A stretch of DNA of 64,000 bases from Paraglaciecola sp. L3A3 (GTDB lineage: Bacteria > Pseudomonadota > Gammaproteobacteria > Enterobacterales > Alteromonadaceae), in assembly GCF_009796765.1 (NCBI RefSeq), contig NZ_CP047023.1:2525501-2589500 (forward strand), in the 5' to 3' direction. A program made the position numbers and the translations under genes. Below the pieces are notes generated by a model, which was not told where the DNA came from, did no database searches, and worked only from the letters and a program-made list of their open reading frames with translations. Each line of letters begins with the position of its first letter. Positions within the stretch are counted from its first letter, which is position 1. Positions 20,413 to 29,995 of the stretch are shown here, piece by piece.

Positions 20413-22835
20413 TTTTGATTGGCTTTTATCTGTTTTTCAAGTTCGACAACATGTTTAATCGTTTTCAAAACAGTATCCGCGGTCAGGCTAATTGAATCAA
20501 TGCCAATCTTTACCAAAAACTCTGCAATTTCTGGGTAATCTGAGGGGCCTTGCCCACAAATTCCTGAATGTTTTTGATTGCGCCGTGCACCATCGACCGC
20601 GAGTTTTATCATTTGTTTGACTCCTTCATCACGCTCATCAAAATCAAAAGCGACGATTTCAGAATCACGATCTACACCTAAGGTTAGTTGGGTCAAATCA
20701 TTAGAGCCAATGGAAAAACCATCAAATAACTTGGAAAATTCGTCTATCAAGATAACGTTATTAGGTATTTCGCACATTACATATATTTGTAAGCCGTTAT
20801 CACCACGTTTAAGACCGTTTTTCGCCATCGTCATTAACACCTTTTCACCTTCGCTAATACGACGGCAAAAGGGGATCATCAGAATCACGTTATCAAAGCC
20901 CATTTCATCCCGCACCCGTTTCATTGCTTTACACTCTAATGCAAAACCTTCTGCGTAGGCTGGATGACTATAGCGCGCAGCTCCACGAAAGCCGATCATA
21001 GGGTTAGACTCAATCGGCTCAAATGGTTTGCCACCTAATAAAGAAGCGTATTCATTACTCTTAAAGTCACTCATACGAACAACACAGGGTTTGGGGTATA
21101 CAGCGGCGGCAATGGTGGCCACTCCTTCTGATAGAGTTTTCACAAAAAAATCAACGGGATCTGTGAAAGCCATACTGATATTGGCTATCGATAAACGTGT
21201 TTGGTCATCTAACTTTTCGGGATGCACAAGGGCCATTGGATGGGCTTTGATGTATTCATTGATAATGAATTCCATACGGGCCAAACCTATACCATCTACT
21301 GGTAGTGACGCAAGGCCAAAGGCTTGATCGGGATTCGCCAAATTCATCATGATTTTGGTTTTTGTTGCTGGCAAGTGACTCAAATCTGTTTCTTCAATAT
21401 TGAACTTAAGCAAGCCTTCATACACATTACCAATTTCTCCCTCAGCACAGCTCACTGTTATTTCTGTACCGTTAGTCAGTATATCTGCTCCATTGTCGGT
21501 TCCGACTATGGCTGGAATACCCAGTTCCCGAGAAACAATCGCCGCATGACAAGTGCGTCCTCCATGGTTGGTTACTATAGCCGACGCGGTTTTCATTACA
21601 GGTTCCCAATCGGGGGTTGTTGTCTCGGTAACTAATACTTCACCAGGTTGGAATTCAGCTAAATTTTTAACATCATTAATGACTCGCACTTTCCCCGCAC
21701 CAATACGGGTACCCACCGCCTGCCCTTTGGCCAAAACAGTTGAGCGACTGTTAAGGTGATAAATCTTCAACACATTGCCTGATTTTTGTGATTCAACTGT
21801 TTCAGGCCTGGCTTGTACCATGTAAATATGGCCATCAAGCCCGTCTTTAGCCCACTCCATGTCCATGGGTTTGTGTTGACCTTGCTGTTTAGAATAGTGA
21901 TTTTCAACCTTAATCGCGTAATCAGCGAGAACCATTACATCTTCATCTGTAATAGAAAAGTGCTGCTGTTCGGCTTCTGTGGTGTCTATGTTGCCGGTGT
22001 ATTCAACGGCAATGCTGTCGGTATTCAGGGTGTCGGTAAAAATCATCTTTTGTTCTTTTTTGCCCAAGCGTCGTTTCAGTACTGTCCTAAATCCTTTTTC
22101 AAAAGTGGGCTTATGCACATAGAAACTATCTGGGTCTATGGTGCCTTGCACTATGTTTTCGCCCAAACCTAAGGCGGAGTTGATAAACACTACGTCCTTA
22201 AAACCGGTCTCAGTATCGAGTGAAAACATTACGCCGCTGGCGCCAATATCGCTGCGTACCATTTTCATGATGACCACACATAAATCCACTTTAAAGTAGT
22301 CGAAGTGATTATCAAATTTATAGTGAATAGAGCGGTCGGTGAAATTAGACACCAAACAGCGACGATAAGCATCAAGCAACGCTTGGTCACTACTGATATT
22401 TAGATAAGTATCATTTTGCCCTGCAAACGAGGCTTCCGGAGAATCTTCTGCTGTGGCTGATGATCTTACCGCCAACGATACATCATCGCCATACTGCTCT
22501 TTAAGTTGAGTGTAGTGGCCGACAATCTGATTTTGCAGATCTTGGGGCAATTTACAGGCCGCCACAATTGCCCTTGCCTTGGCACCGCGAGTCTGTAAAT
22601 CCTTAACATTATCAGGATTAAGCCCGTCAAGCGCTTCATGCAGCAGTGGCCATGCATTGTTGGCATCTAGTACTGTACGATAGGCCTCGGCGGTAACAGC
22701 AAAACCATTGGGTACTCGAACTCCCTGGGCTGTGAGTTGTTGATACATTTCACCTAGCGAAGCATTCTTGCCTCCCACTTCAGATACATCGTCCATACCG
22801 ACTTCTTCGAACCAGCGAATGTAAGTGTTTGACAT
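20409..22835 (-). CDS. ppsA: Phosphoenolpyruvate synthase
   Basis: 808 aa. Converts pyruvate, ATP and water to PEP, AMP and phosphate, the entry step of gluconeogenesis. The N-terminal nucleotide-binding domain (GGKNASLGEMYQQL ... AVRSSATAEDSPEASFAGQNDTYLN) is followed by the phosphohistidine domain (THGGRTCHAAIVSRELGIPA, His in GRTCHAA) and the PEP-binding TIM barrel with FSIGSNDLTQL and SGICGQGPSDYPE. First gene of the ppsA-gpmI pair. The usual partner ydiA-type regulatory gene is not next to it. Confidence 0.96.
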   Translation of the reverse strand: MSNTYIRWFEEVGMDDVSEVGGKNASLGEMYQQLTAQGVRVPNGFAVTAEAYRTVLDANNAWPLLHEALDGLNPDNVKDLQTRGAKARAIVAACKLPQDLQNQIVGHYTQLKEQYGDDVSLAVRSSATAEDSPEASFAGQNDTYLNISSDQALLDAYRRCLVSNFTDRSIHYKFDNHFDYFKVDLCVVIMKMVRSDIGASGVMFSLDTETGFKDVVFINSALGLGENIVQGTIDPDSFYVHKPTFEKGFRTVLKRRLGKKEQKMIFTDTLNTDSIAVEYTGNIDTTEAEQQHFSITDEDVMVLADYAIKVENHYSKQQGQHKPMDMEWAKDGLDGHIYMVQARPETVESQKSGNVLKIYHLNSRSTVLAKGQAVGTRIGAGKVRVINDVKNLAEFQPGEVLVTETTTPDWEPVMKTASAIVTNHGGRTCHAAIVSRELGIPAIVGTDNGADILTNGTEITVSCAEGEIGNVYEGLLKFNIEETDLSHLPATKTKIMMNLANPDQAFGLASLPVDGIGLARMEFIINEYIKAHPMALVHPEKLDDQTRLSIANISMAFTDPVDFFVKTLSEGVATIAAAVYPKPCVVRMSDFKSNEYASLLGGKPFEPIESNPMIGFRGAARYSHPAYAEGFALECKAMKRVRDEMGFDNVILMIPFCRRISEGEKVLMTMAKNGLKRGDNGLQIYVMCEIPNNVILIDEFSKLFDGFSIGSNDLTQLTLGVDRDSEIVAFDFDERDEGVKQMIKLAVDGARRNQKHSGICGQGPSDYPEIAEFLVKIGIDSISLTADTVLKTIKHVVELEKQIKANQK

Positions 22836-23114
22836 CTCGATACCTTCTATTAATTGAATAATGCTTGTTTACGATAAAAAATTCTGATCATTATTAAATA
22901 TTATACTCCTAAGACTGTAGGCTTTATGTGCGTTGTCGAACAGAACAAATTAAAATTTTTACCTAGTTTAATTTTATAAGCCTAGCGGCTGTAGCCGATT
23001 CAATAATTTTTTAAGGATCGCTCCATAAATTTAACATTTGCTATGCTAGTGTATATACAGACACAAAACTTACCATGCTACATATAGATACCTTGTTAAT
23101 GGAGAAAAGTACTA

Positions 23115-25868
23115 ATGACCAAATCAATACAGTCTTTGCAACAACTTAAAATAAATGGTGACCTCTGCAACTATTATAGTTTTGATGGCTTAGCAGATAA
23201 GTACGACCTTTCACGTTTACCTTTTGCTGCCAAAATTCTGTTGGAAAATTTATTACGTCATGCCGACTCTGATTTTGTTCAGCAAGAAGACATTGAAACC
23301 TTAGCTAAATGGGATGTTGATAACTGGCAAGACACCGAAATTGCGTTTGTGCCTTCCCGGGTCATTTTACAAGATTTTACAGGTGTACCGGCTGTAGTTG
23401 ATTTGGCGGCTATGCGTGATGCCATTGTTAAAATGGGCGGCGCAGCAGAAAAAATCAACCCAATGAATCCGGTAGAATTAGTGATTGACCATTCTGTGAT
23501 GGTAGACGTATTCGGTCAAGCCAGTGCCATGGAACAAAATACAGCCATAGAGTTTCAACGTAATCATGAACGTTATCAATTTTTACGCTGGGGGCAGCAA
23601 AGTTTCGATAACTTTAAAGTGGTGCCACCGGGTCGCGGCATAGTGCATCAAGTAAATCTCGAATACTTAGCCCGAGTGGTGTTTAACAAAACAGACGAAA
23701 ACAACCTACTTTACCCAGATACCTTAGTGGGTACCGATTCACATACCACCATGATTAATGGCTTAGGCGTTTTGGGTTGGGGAGTTGGCGGTATAGAAGC
23801 TGAAGCAGCGATGCTAGGTCAACCGGTGACTATGTTATTACCAGAAATTGTCGGCTTTGAGTTAACTGGTAAGTTACCTGCCGGTACTACTGCCACTGAC
23901 TTGGTTTTAACTGTCACTGAACAGTTGCGGGCCGCTGGTGTGGTAGGTAAATTTGTCGAGTTTTTCGGTACAGGGTTAAACGAATTAACTTTAGCTGACA
24001 GAGCAACTATCGCCAATATGGCTCCCGAGTATGGTGCGACCTGTGGAATTTTTCCTATTGATCATCAAACAATTGATTATCTAAAACTAACCGGACGAGA
24101 CAGCGAACATATTGAGCGTATTCAAGTCTATTTAAAAGCGATGGATATGTGGGGAACTGAGTCGCAACAAAATGCGGTTTATCACAGTCGCTTATCATTA
24201 CAACTTGAAACAGTTGTGCCTTCTATTGCTGGCCCTAAAAGACCACAAGATCGTATTTCACTGGACCAAGCCGGTAGCGCCTATCGGGACTGGTTAAGTT
24301 TACAGGCCGGTGTTAAACAAGGTGGTTCACAACAAGATCTTTCAAATCAAGAACAAAATGGTTTTGAAAGTGAGGGCGGGCATTCGTCGCCTTTGATACC
24401 TACTAGTCATGGTGATTCAGGTGTACCTTGTGAGTATAACGGGAAAGAATTTTTACTCAAACATGGTTCCGTTGTTATTGCCGCAATTACCAGTTGTACT
24501 AATACTTCAAACCCTTCTGTATTAATTGCAGCAGGATTGTTAGCGAGAAATGCTCGTCAGCGAGGTTTAAATGTTAAACCTTGGGTAAAAACCAGTTTGG
24601 CACCTGGCTCTCAAGTGGTCACTGATTATTTGCAAAAGTCTGGGCTAAATGAAGATTTGGATGCACTTGGTTTTCAATTAGTTGGATACGGTTGTACTAC
24701 CTGCATTGGAAATTCAGGTCCTTTGGCTAACGAAATCAGCCAAGCAATTCATCAAGGTGAGTTGTCTGTTACTTCAGTTTTATCAGGTAATCGTAATTTC
24801 GAAGGACGTATTCACCCAGAAGTACAGGCTAATTATTTAGCTTCCCCTCCTTTAGTGGTTGCTTATGCATTAGCGGGTAATATGAAGATAGATATTACGA
24901 CTGAGCCTTTAGGTAATGATGCTGCAGGTAAACCCGTTTATCTTCATGAGATCTGGCCCGATACACAAGAAATTAAACAAGTAATCTGCAACGTTATCAA
25001 CAGCTCTATGTTCACGTCACGTTATGCTGATGTTTATAGTGGTAATAAAGAATGGCAGGAAATGGACGTTGTACAAAGTCAAAAGTATGATTGGCCTGAT
25101 TCTACTTACGTAAAATTACCACCATTTTTCGACAAAATTACTGCAAACGTACCGCAAATAAGCAATATTGAAAATGCTCGATGTTTGTTAAAGCTAGGTG
25201 ATAGTGTCACCACAGATCATATCTCGCCAGCTGGGTCCATTGCTCTTGATAGTCCAGCTGCGGACTATTTAAAAAGTGAAGGGGTAGCAGCCAAAGATTT
25301 TAATTCTTATGGCTCTCGGCGTGGTAATCACGAAGTCATGATGCGCGGTACCTTTGCCAATGTACGTTTACGTAATTTGTTAGCGCCTGGTACCGAAGGA
25401 TGTTGGACTAGAATGATGCCATCGGGTGAAACCGTCAGTGTATTTGATGCCGCGATGCAGTATCAACAACAGAATATTGCCTCAATTGTATTAGCAGGCA
25501 AAGAATATGGTACTGGAAGCTCACGGGATTGGGCCGCTAAAGGGCCAGCATTATTGGGTGTTAAAGCAGTCATTGCGCAAAGTTATGAACGTATCCATCG
25601 TTCTAACTTAGTGGGTATGGGAATTTTGCCATTACAGTTTATGCCAGGTGAAAGTGCCGATTCGTTAAATTTGACCGGTGAAGAACTATTTAATATAGCT
25701 GCAGTGAGTGCCAAACAGAAAACGGTAAAAGTGTCGGTGATAGCAAAAGATGGTAGTGAACATTCATTTGAAACGAAAATCCGTATTGATACGCCGAATG
25801 AATTTAGTTATTACCAAAATGGCGGCATATTGCATTATGTATTGCGTAATTTAGCGGCTGCAAACTAA
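23115..25868 (+). CDS. acnA: Aconitate hydratase, AcnA type
   Basis: 917 aa. Isomerises citrate and isocitrate. The three Fe-S cysteines are visible in ITSCTNTSNPSVL and YGCTTCIGNSGPL; other family segments are GTDSHTTMINGLGVLGWGVGGIEAEAAMLGQP, LKLGDSVTTDHISPAG and GKEYGTGSSRDWAAKG. A low-complexity Gln/Gly/Ser-rich stretch at about residues 397-435 is a spacer between domains. The start at 23115 has GGAG ahead. It is followed by a terminator and then an IS66 insertion. Confidence 0.95.
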   Translation: MTKSIQSLQQLKINGDLCNYYSFDGLADKYDLSRLPFAAKILLENLLRHADSDFVQQEDIETLAKWDVDNWQDTEIAFVPSRVILQDFTGVPAVVDLAAMRDAIVKMGGAAEKINPMNPVELVIDHSVMVDVFGQASAMEQNTAIEFQRNHERYQFLRWGQQSFDNFKVVPPGRGIVHQVNLEYLARVVFNKTDENNLLYPDTLVGTDSHTTMINGLGVLGWGVGGIEAEAAMLGQPVTMLLPEIVGFELTGKLPAGTTATDLVLTVTEQLRAAGVVGKFVEFFGTGLNELTLADRATIANMAPEYGATCGIFPIDHQTIDYLKLTGRDSEHIERIQVYLKAMDMWGTESQQNAVYHSRLSLQLETVVPSIAGPKRPQDRISLDQAGSAYRDWLSLQAGVKQGGSQQDLSNQEQNGFESEGGHSSPLIPTSHGDSGVPCEYNGKEFLLKHGSVVIAAITSCTNTSNPSVLIAAGLLARNARQRGLNVKPWVKTSLAPGSQVVTDYLQKSGLNEDLDALGFQLVGYGCTTCIGNSGPLANEISQAIHQGELSVTSVLSGNRNFEGRIHPEVQANYLASPPLVVAYALAGNMKIDITTEPLGNDAAGKPVYLHEIWPDTQEIKQVICNVINSSMFTSRYADVYSGNKEWQEMDVVQSQKYDWPDSTYVKLPPFFDKITANVPQISNIENARCLLKLGDSVTTDHISPAGSIALDSPAADYLKSEGVAAKDFNSYGSRRGNHEVMMRGTFANVRLRNLLAPGTEGCWTRMMPSGETVSVFDAAMQYQQQNIASIVLAGKEYGTGSSRDWAAKGPALLGVKAVIAQSYERIHRSNLVGMGILPLQFMPGESADSLNLTGEELFNIAAVSAKQKTVKVSVIAKDGSEHSFETKIRIDTPNEFSYYQNGGILHYVLRNLAAAN

Positions 25869-25894
25869 CCATATCTCAAGTTTTATTCAGAACA

Positions 25895-25924
25895 GAACAG
25901 GCTGTATTTGGGCCTGTTCTTTAT
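25895..25924 (+). terminator. Rho-independent terminator of acnA
   Basis: GAACAGGC (25895-25902) pairs perfectly with GCCTGTTC (25912-25919) around a 9-base loop and is followed by TTTAT. Confidence 0.85.
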
Positions 25925-26030
25925 ATACCAATACTTTACAATCGATTAAACGTAAGCGTCCGGTAAACCACACCTAGTCATTAAGGTTTGTTAATTTGAA
26001 AATACCTTCCCATTATTAAGGAGAGGTATT

Positions 26031-26327
26031 ATGAAGCATAGAACACTAGATGAGTGGCGAGAGTTGATTTCCCAACAACAATCAAGTGGCTTAGCCATTA
26101 TTGATTTCTGTCGAGAGCACAGGCTTAGCACATCGAGTTTTTATAAATTTCGTGGGCAATTACAACAACAAAATCGTGAGCCAAAATTTCTAAAGGTCAG
26201 TAAGCCCACTGTTGATACTAAGGTTCAGTCTACAATTTTGCTCACCTTTGGTGAGGTGTCTTTATCTTTTTCCTCAACTTGCGAGCCTGCTTGGTTAGCA
26301 AATTTCGTCAAGGCGTTGCAATCATGA
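26031..26327 (+). CDS. tnpA: IS66 accessory protein TnpA
   Basis: 98 aa. The helix-turn-helix type N-terminus HRTLDEWRELISQQQSSGLAIIDFCREHRLSTSSFYKFR is characteristic of the small IS66 Orf1. The start at 26031 has AGGAGAGG ahead. Overlaps tnpB by 4 bases. Needed for transposition in the family, probably in DNA binding. Confidence 0.9.
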   Translation: MKHRTLDEWRELISQQQSSGLAIIDFCREHRLSTSSFYKFRGQLQQQNREPKFLKVSKPTVDTKVQSTILLTFGEVSLSFSSTCEPAWLANFVKALQS

Positions 26328-26674
26328 AAATGTTCGTTGAGCCAGATGACATATATTTACACTTATCGCCCATCGATTTTCGTAAATCCATCAATGGTTT
26401 ATTGGTGATGGTAGAAAATGAGTTGAAGATGAATGCGTTTACCGGTGCTTTGTTTCTGTTTTGTAACAAGAAGCGAGATAAATTGAAGTGTTTGTACTGG
26501 GATAAAACCGGCTTTGCATTATGGTACAAACGCTTGGAGAAACATAAGTTCAAGTGGCCTAACGATATGGAACTGAGCCATATGCATTTAAGCGAACAGC
26601 AACTTCACTGGCTATTATCTGGCTTTGATGTGATGGGTCATCAGCCATTGCAATACCGTGCCTCTGGCTTATAA
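26324..26674 (+). CDS. tnpB: IS66 accessory protein TnpB (IS66 Orf2-like)
   Basis: 116 aa from the ATG at 26324, which overlaps the tnpA stop in ATGA. Contains the diagnostic LSPIDFRKSINGL and CNKKRDKLKCLYWDKTGFALWYKRLEKHKFKWP. Complete compared with the family. Confidence 0.93.
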   Translation: MKMFVEPDDIYLHLSPIDFRKSINGLLVMVENELKMNAFTGALFLFCNKKRDKLKCLYWDKTGFALWYKRLEKHKFKWPNDMELSHMHLSEQQLHWLLSGFDVMGHQPLQYRASGL

Positions 26675-26742
26675 CCGCAGATCATAAGCAGCGATTAACG
26701 ATCACGAATTGGTCTAAATAAATTAAGGTTATCAATGGGTTA

Positions 26743-28268
26743 TTGAGAGATAATAACGGTATGCCTATTGATATCACCTCTCTCCCAGATGATCCAGCAG
26801 CACTCAAAAAGCTGTTGTCTGAAGTTGTTGCCCGTAACCAGTTCTTAGAAGAGCAGTTCCGCTTGGCTCAACAAAAACAGTTTGGTGCCAGTAGCGAAGG
26901 CTATCCTGGTCAAGGTGAATTGTTTAATGAAGCGGAAGAGCTGGTTGAACAATCCGAAGTTGAGCCAGAGCAAGAAAACATCAGCTACGCCCGCAATAAA
27001 CCTAAGCGTAAACCGTTACCAAACAACTTACCTCGTGAAGTTGTAGTGCACGATATTGCTGATGAAGATAAAGTCTGCGCTTGTTGTCATGGTGAATTAC
27101 ACAAGATAAGCGAAGATAAAAGTGAAAAGTTGGAATTCATCCCAGCCCAAGTCAAAGTGATTGAACATATCCGTCCCAAATATAGCTGCAGGGCCTGTGA
27201 AAAGATGGGATAAGCAATCACATCAAACAAGCCCTGGTACCGAATTCTGTTATCCCTAAAGGCTACGCTACTCCAAGTTTACTGTCCCAAATCATCAGCA
27301 GTAAATATCAATATGGTTTGCCACTGTATCGCCAAGAAGCCATGTTCAAACAATACGGGATTGAACTAAGCCGTAAAACCATGGCCGATTGGGTGATAAA
27401 AAGTGCTGACATCCTGCAAGTACTGTATGACAAGCTCAGGCAAACCTTATTACAGCAATCTGTTATTCAGGCCGATGAAACCACGTTAAAAGTGGTAAAC
27501 GAAGACAAAGCGACCAGTTATATGTGGTTATATGCCACAGGCGCCGACTCGCCAGAAGGAAAATTAGTCAATGCAGACATACCCAATATCGTGCTGTTTG
27601 ATTACCATAACAGCCGAAGTGGCCAATGCGCAGTAGACTTTTTAGGGGCGTACTCAGGCTATCTGCAAGTAGATGGTTATGCGGGTTATCATAAAACCCA
27701 AGCCACACTTGCAGGCTGTTGGGCTCATGCGAGACGTAAATTCGTAGAAGCCAAAACTGCGCAAGGCAAGAAGCCAAGCGGCAAAGCCGACTGGGCCCTG
27801 AATCACATTCAAAAGCTGTATCGAATTGAAACCAGTATAAAAGACAAGTCTATTGATGAACGCTACCAAACACGGCAAGAAAAAAGCCTACCGTTACTTA
27901 AGCAATTTGAACAATGGCTGATAAAGTCAGAACAACAAGTACTGCCCAAAACTAAACTGGGCGAAGCAATTACCTACTGCTTAAATCAATGGGAAAAATT
28001 AACCGTTTACCGCAAAGATGGCAGATTAAGCATCGATAACAACCGTGCTGAGCGAGCCATAAAGACCTTCGTGATAGGCAGAAAAAACTGGTTGTTTAGT
28101 CAAACAGCCAAGGGCGCAAAGGCCAGCGCAGTTCTCTACTCAATTATCGAAACTGCCAAAGCCAACGGCCTCACGCCCTTCGATTACCTAAATCATCTGT
28201 TAGAGCATATCAGCCAACCGGATTACGACATCGAAAACCTATTACCATGGAATACCAATAACAACTAG
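26743..28268 (+). pseudogene. tnpC: IS66 transposase TnpC, split by a one-base frameshift
   Basis: The first part (26743-27213) holds the leucine-zipper-like N-terminus and the zinc-finger domain (CACCHGEL and CRACEK) and runs into a stop at 27211-27213. Reading continues in the other frame from about 27204 with DGISNHIKQALVPNSVIPKGYATPS and runs to 28268 through the DDE domain (QADETTLKV, YLQVDGYAGYH, CWAHARRKF and SIDNNRAERAIK). Adding one A to GAAAAG at 27199-27204 would restore a single protein. Programmed frameshifting is not usual in this gene, so it is either inactivated or a homopolymer sequencing error. Confidence 0.88.
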
Positions 28269-28297
28269 GTGGGATCACCGGACGCTTACGATTAAAC

Positions 28298-28513
28298 CTA
28301 CTTTTTAACATCAATACCTTCAAGCATGGCTATGATTGTGTGGTTGTTATTTAATTTAGCGAGGTCAATGAGATAACTTTTTTCAATATCTTGCATTGGT
28401 TGCTTGTCCAGTAATTCTTTGACCAGTTGTTCTTCACTATTTGCTATAGCGGTTTTTAAGGCGGCAAAGGCTGCGATAGTATGTTGATTCAGTTCAGTAT
28501 TATTAGTTTTCAT
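28298..28513 (-). CDS. Small protein of unknown function
   Basis: 71 aa (MKTNNTELNQHTIAAFAALK...), helical, no membrane segment, no cysteines. The gene ends immediately beside the IS66 target duplication, so the insertion just missed its coding part. Codon use looks normal for the window. No family is recognised. Confidence 0.55.
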   Translation of the reverse strand: MKTNNTELNQHTIAAFAALKTAIANSEEQLVKELLDKQPMQDIEKSYLIDLAKLNNNHTIIAMLEGIDVKK

Positions 28514-28645
28514 TATTTCTCTGCATTAATTATTTAACCTGTATAAGTTCACAATCTAATTATTAAGTTACCGTGATTTATTATATTTAACTGATGACAC
28601 AAACAAAAATATGCAGACAATTTATCCGCAAAATGTTGTTAGCCA

Positions 28646-29866
28646 TTAATTATTTGCAAACCAGCCCTTATACTTAAAATAAAGTAACATGCCAGCAATG
28701 AGTATGATGAAAGATCCCCAAACGGCTGGATAAGCCCAAGTCCAACTTAATTCAGGCATAAACTGGAAATTCATGCCGTACACGCCGGTTATAAAAGTGA
28801 GTGGAATAAATACCGACGCCATGATGGTGAGCACTTTCATGATTTCGTTCATACGATTTGAGACTGCTGACATGTATAGGTCAGTAAGGCCGCTGGCCAT
28901 CTCCCGATGTGACTCAATTATTTCAACAATCTGAATAGTATGTTCGTAAACATCTCGTAGGTACGGCCGTGTTGTATCTTCTATCCTGCCGCCCTCCTCT
29001 CGATATAACTGATCGATAACCTCTCTAGTCGGCCAAACAATTCGTCGCAACATTGCCAGTTCACGTTTCATGGTATGAATCCGATGTAACACTGCTGGTG
29101 ACGGATTTTCTAATGTAATTAGTTCCAGCTCTTCTAGTATGTCTCCATACTGCTCTAACACTGGAAAGCAGTTATCAACTAAGGCATCCAGCAAAGCATA
29201 TAGCAAATAACCAGAATCTTTTTTACGAATCCGTCTATTCTCGGTTTGTAACCGATTGCGAATAGGTTGCCATACATCTCCTGGACTTTCTTGAAAGGTA
29301 ATAAGTACTTTGTCATATAAAAATAAACTGACTTGTTCTATATCAAGTTGCGGGTTGTCTAACGTTTCATCATCTTGCGGAGTGACAAGTTTAAGCATAC
29401 GTAATACAACAAATAGATGGTCATCGAAAAATTCTATGCGGGGTCTCTGGGGAATATGTAGAACGTCTTCAGCAATTAAGGTATGAAAAGCAAAATGATG
29501 TTGAAATAAGTTAATGACATAAGGATCCGTTTTGCTGATATTTAACCATCTGACCGAAACCCACTCTGGAAGTGGCTTTTCGAGAAATTCATCGAGATTA
29601 GTCACCTCTCCTGTTTCAACTCTTGTGGCTGAATAATCGATATAAGTGATAATCACAGTTCCGGGTTTAGGCGGTACTAGGGTCGCTGCGATATGTTCAA
29701 TACCTGGTAATTCCCCCGGTGTAGTACGGTGATTGTTTTTATCGGCTAAACTTAACCTAGAGACATCCAATGACGATTTATGTTCTGGTATTACGCTATT
29801 CACTACAGAACGGGCCCCCCCAAATGCCAGATGTTTATTTTTAGGTGCCTTGCTAGTGACTTTCAT
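28646..29866 (-). CDS. corA: CorA-family magnesium/cobalt transporter
   Basis: 406 aa from the ATG at 29866, preceded by AAGGTGA; the frame is open to 29920. It has the large cytoplasmic N-terminal domain, the long stalk helix (RIHTMKRELAMLRRIVWPTREVIDQL), and two C-terminal membrane helices with the pore signature YGMNF at the end of the first (ASVFIPLTFITGVYGMNFQFMPEL). Inner-membrane channel for Mg2+ uptake, forming a pentamer in the family. The N-terminal extension of about 50 residues is poorly conserved in appearance. Confidence 0.92.
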   Translation of the reverse strand: MKVTSKAPKNKHLAFGGARSVVNSVIPEHKSSLDVSRLSLADKNNHRTTPGELPGIEHIAATLVPPKPGTVIITYIDYSATRVETGEVTNLDEFLEKPLPEWVSVRWLNISKTDPYVINLFQHHFAFHTLIAEDVLHIPQRPRIEFFDDHLFVVLRMLKLVTPQDDETLDNPQLDIEQVSLFLYDKVLITFQESPGDVWQPIRNRLQTENRRIRKKDSGYLLYALLDALVDNCFPVLEQYGDILEELELITLENPSPAVLHRIHTMKRELAMLRRIVWPTREVIDQLYREEGGRIEDTTRPYLRDVYEHTIQIVEIIESHREMASGLTDLYMSAVSNRMNEIMKVLTIMASVFIPLTFITGVYGMNFQFMPELSWTWAYPAVWGSFIILIAGMLLYFKYKGWFANN

Positions 29867-29995
29867 ATTCTGCTCACCTTTTTTATTGCTTAGACATTTT
29901 TTATTTATATAACGTCCCATGAGAATCTGTAAATGTACAATCAGATAACATCAAGAATACGGTTTAATATAATATAGCTTAATAACTTTACAATA

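Larger units (their letters stand above)
25952..28289 (+). mobile_element. IS66-family insertion sequence, complete, 2338 bp
   Basis: The inverted ends are GTAAGCGTCCGGT (25952-25964) and ACCGGACGCTTAC (28277-28289), typical of IS66 ends. GATTAAAC flanks both sides (25944-25951 and 28290-28297), an exact 8-bp target duplication. Three genes follow the standard IS66 order tnpA, tnpB, tnpC. The exact duplication indicates a recent insertion, but the transposase reading frame is broken by a one-base frameshift. Confidence 0.95.

Noticed and set aside
27204..27213. Programmed frameshift in the IS66 transposase
   Set aside because: The slip site lacks a proper X-XXY-YYZ heptamer and IS66 transposases are normally read in one frame; a simple one-base loss is more likely.
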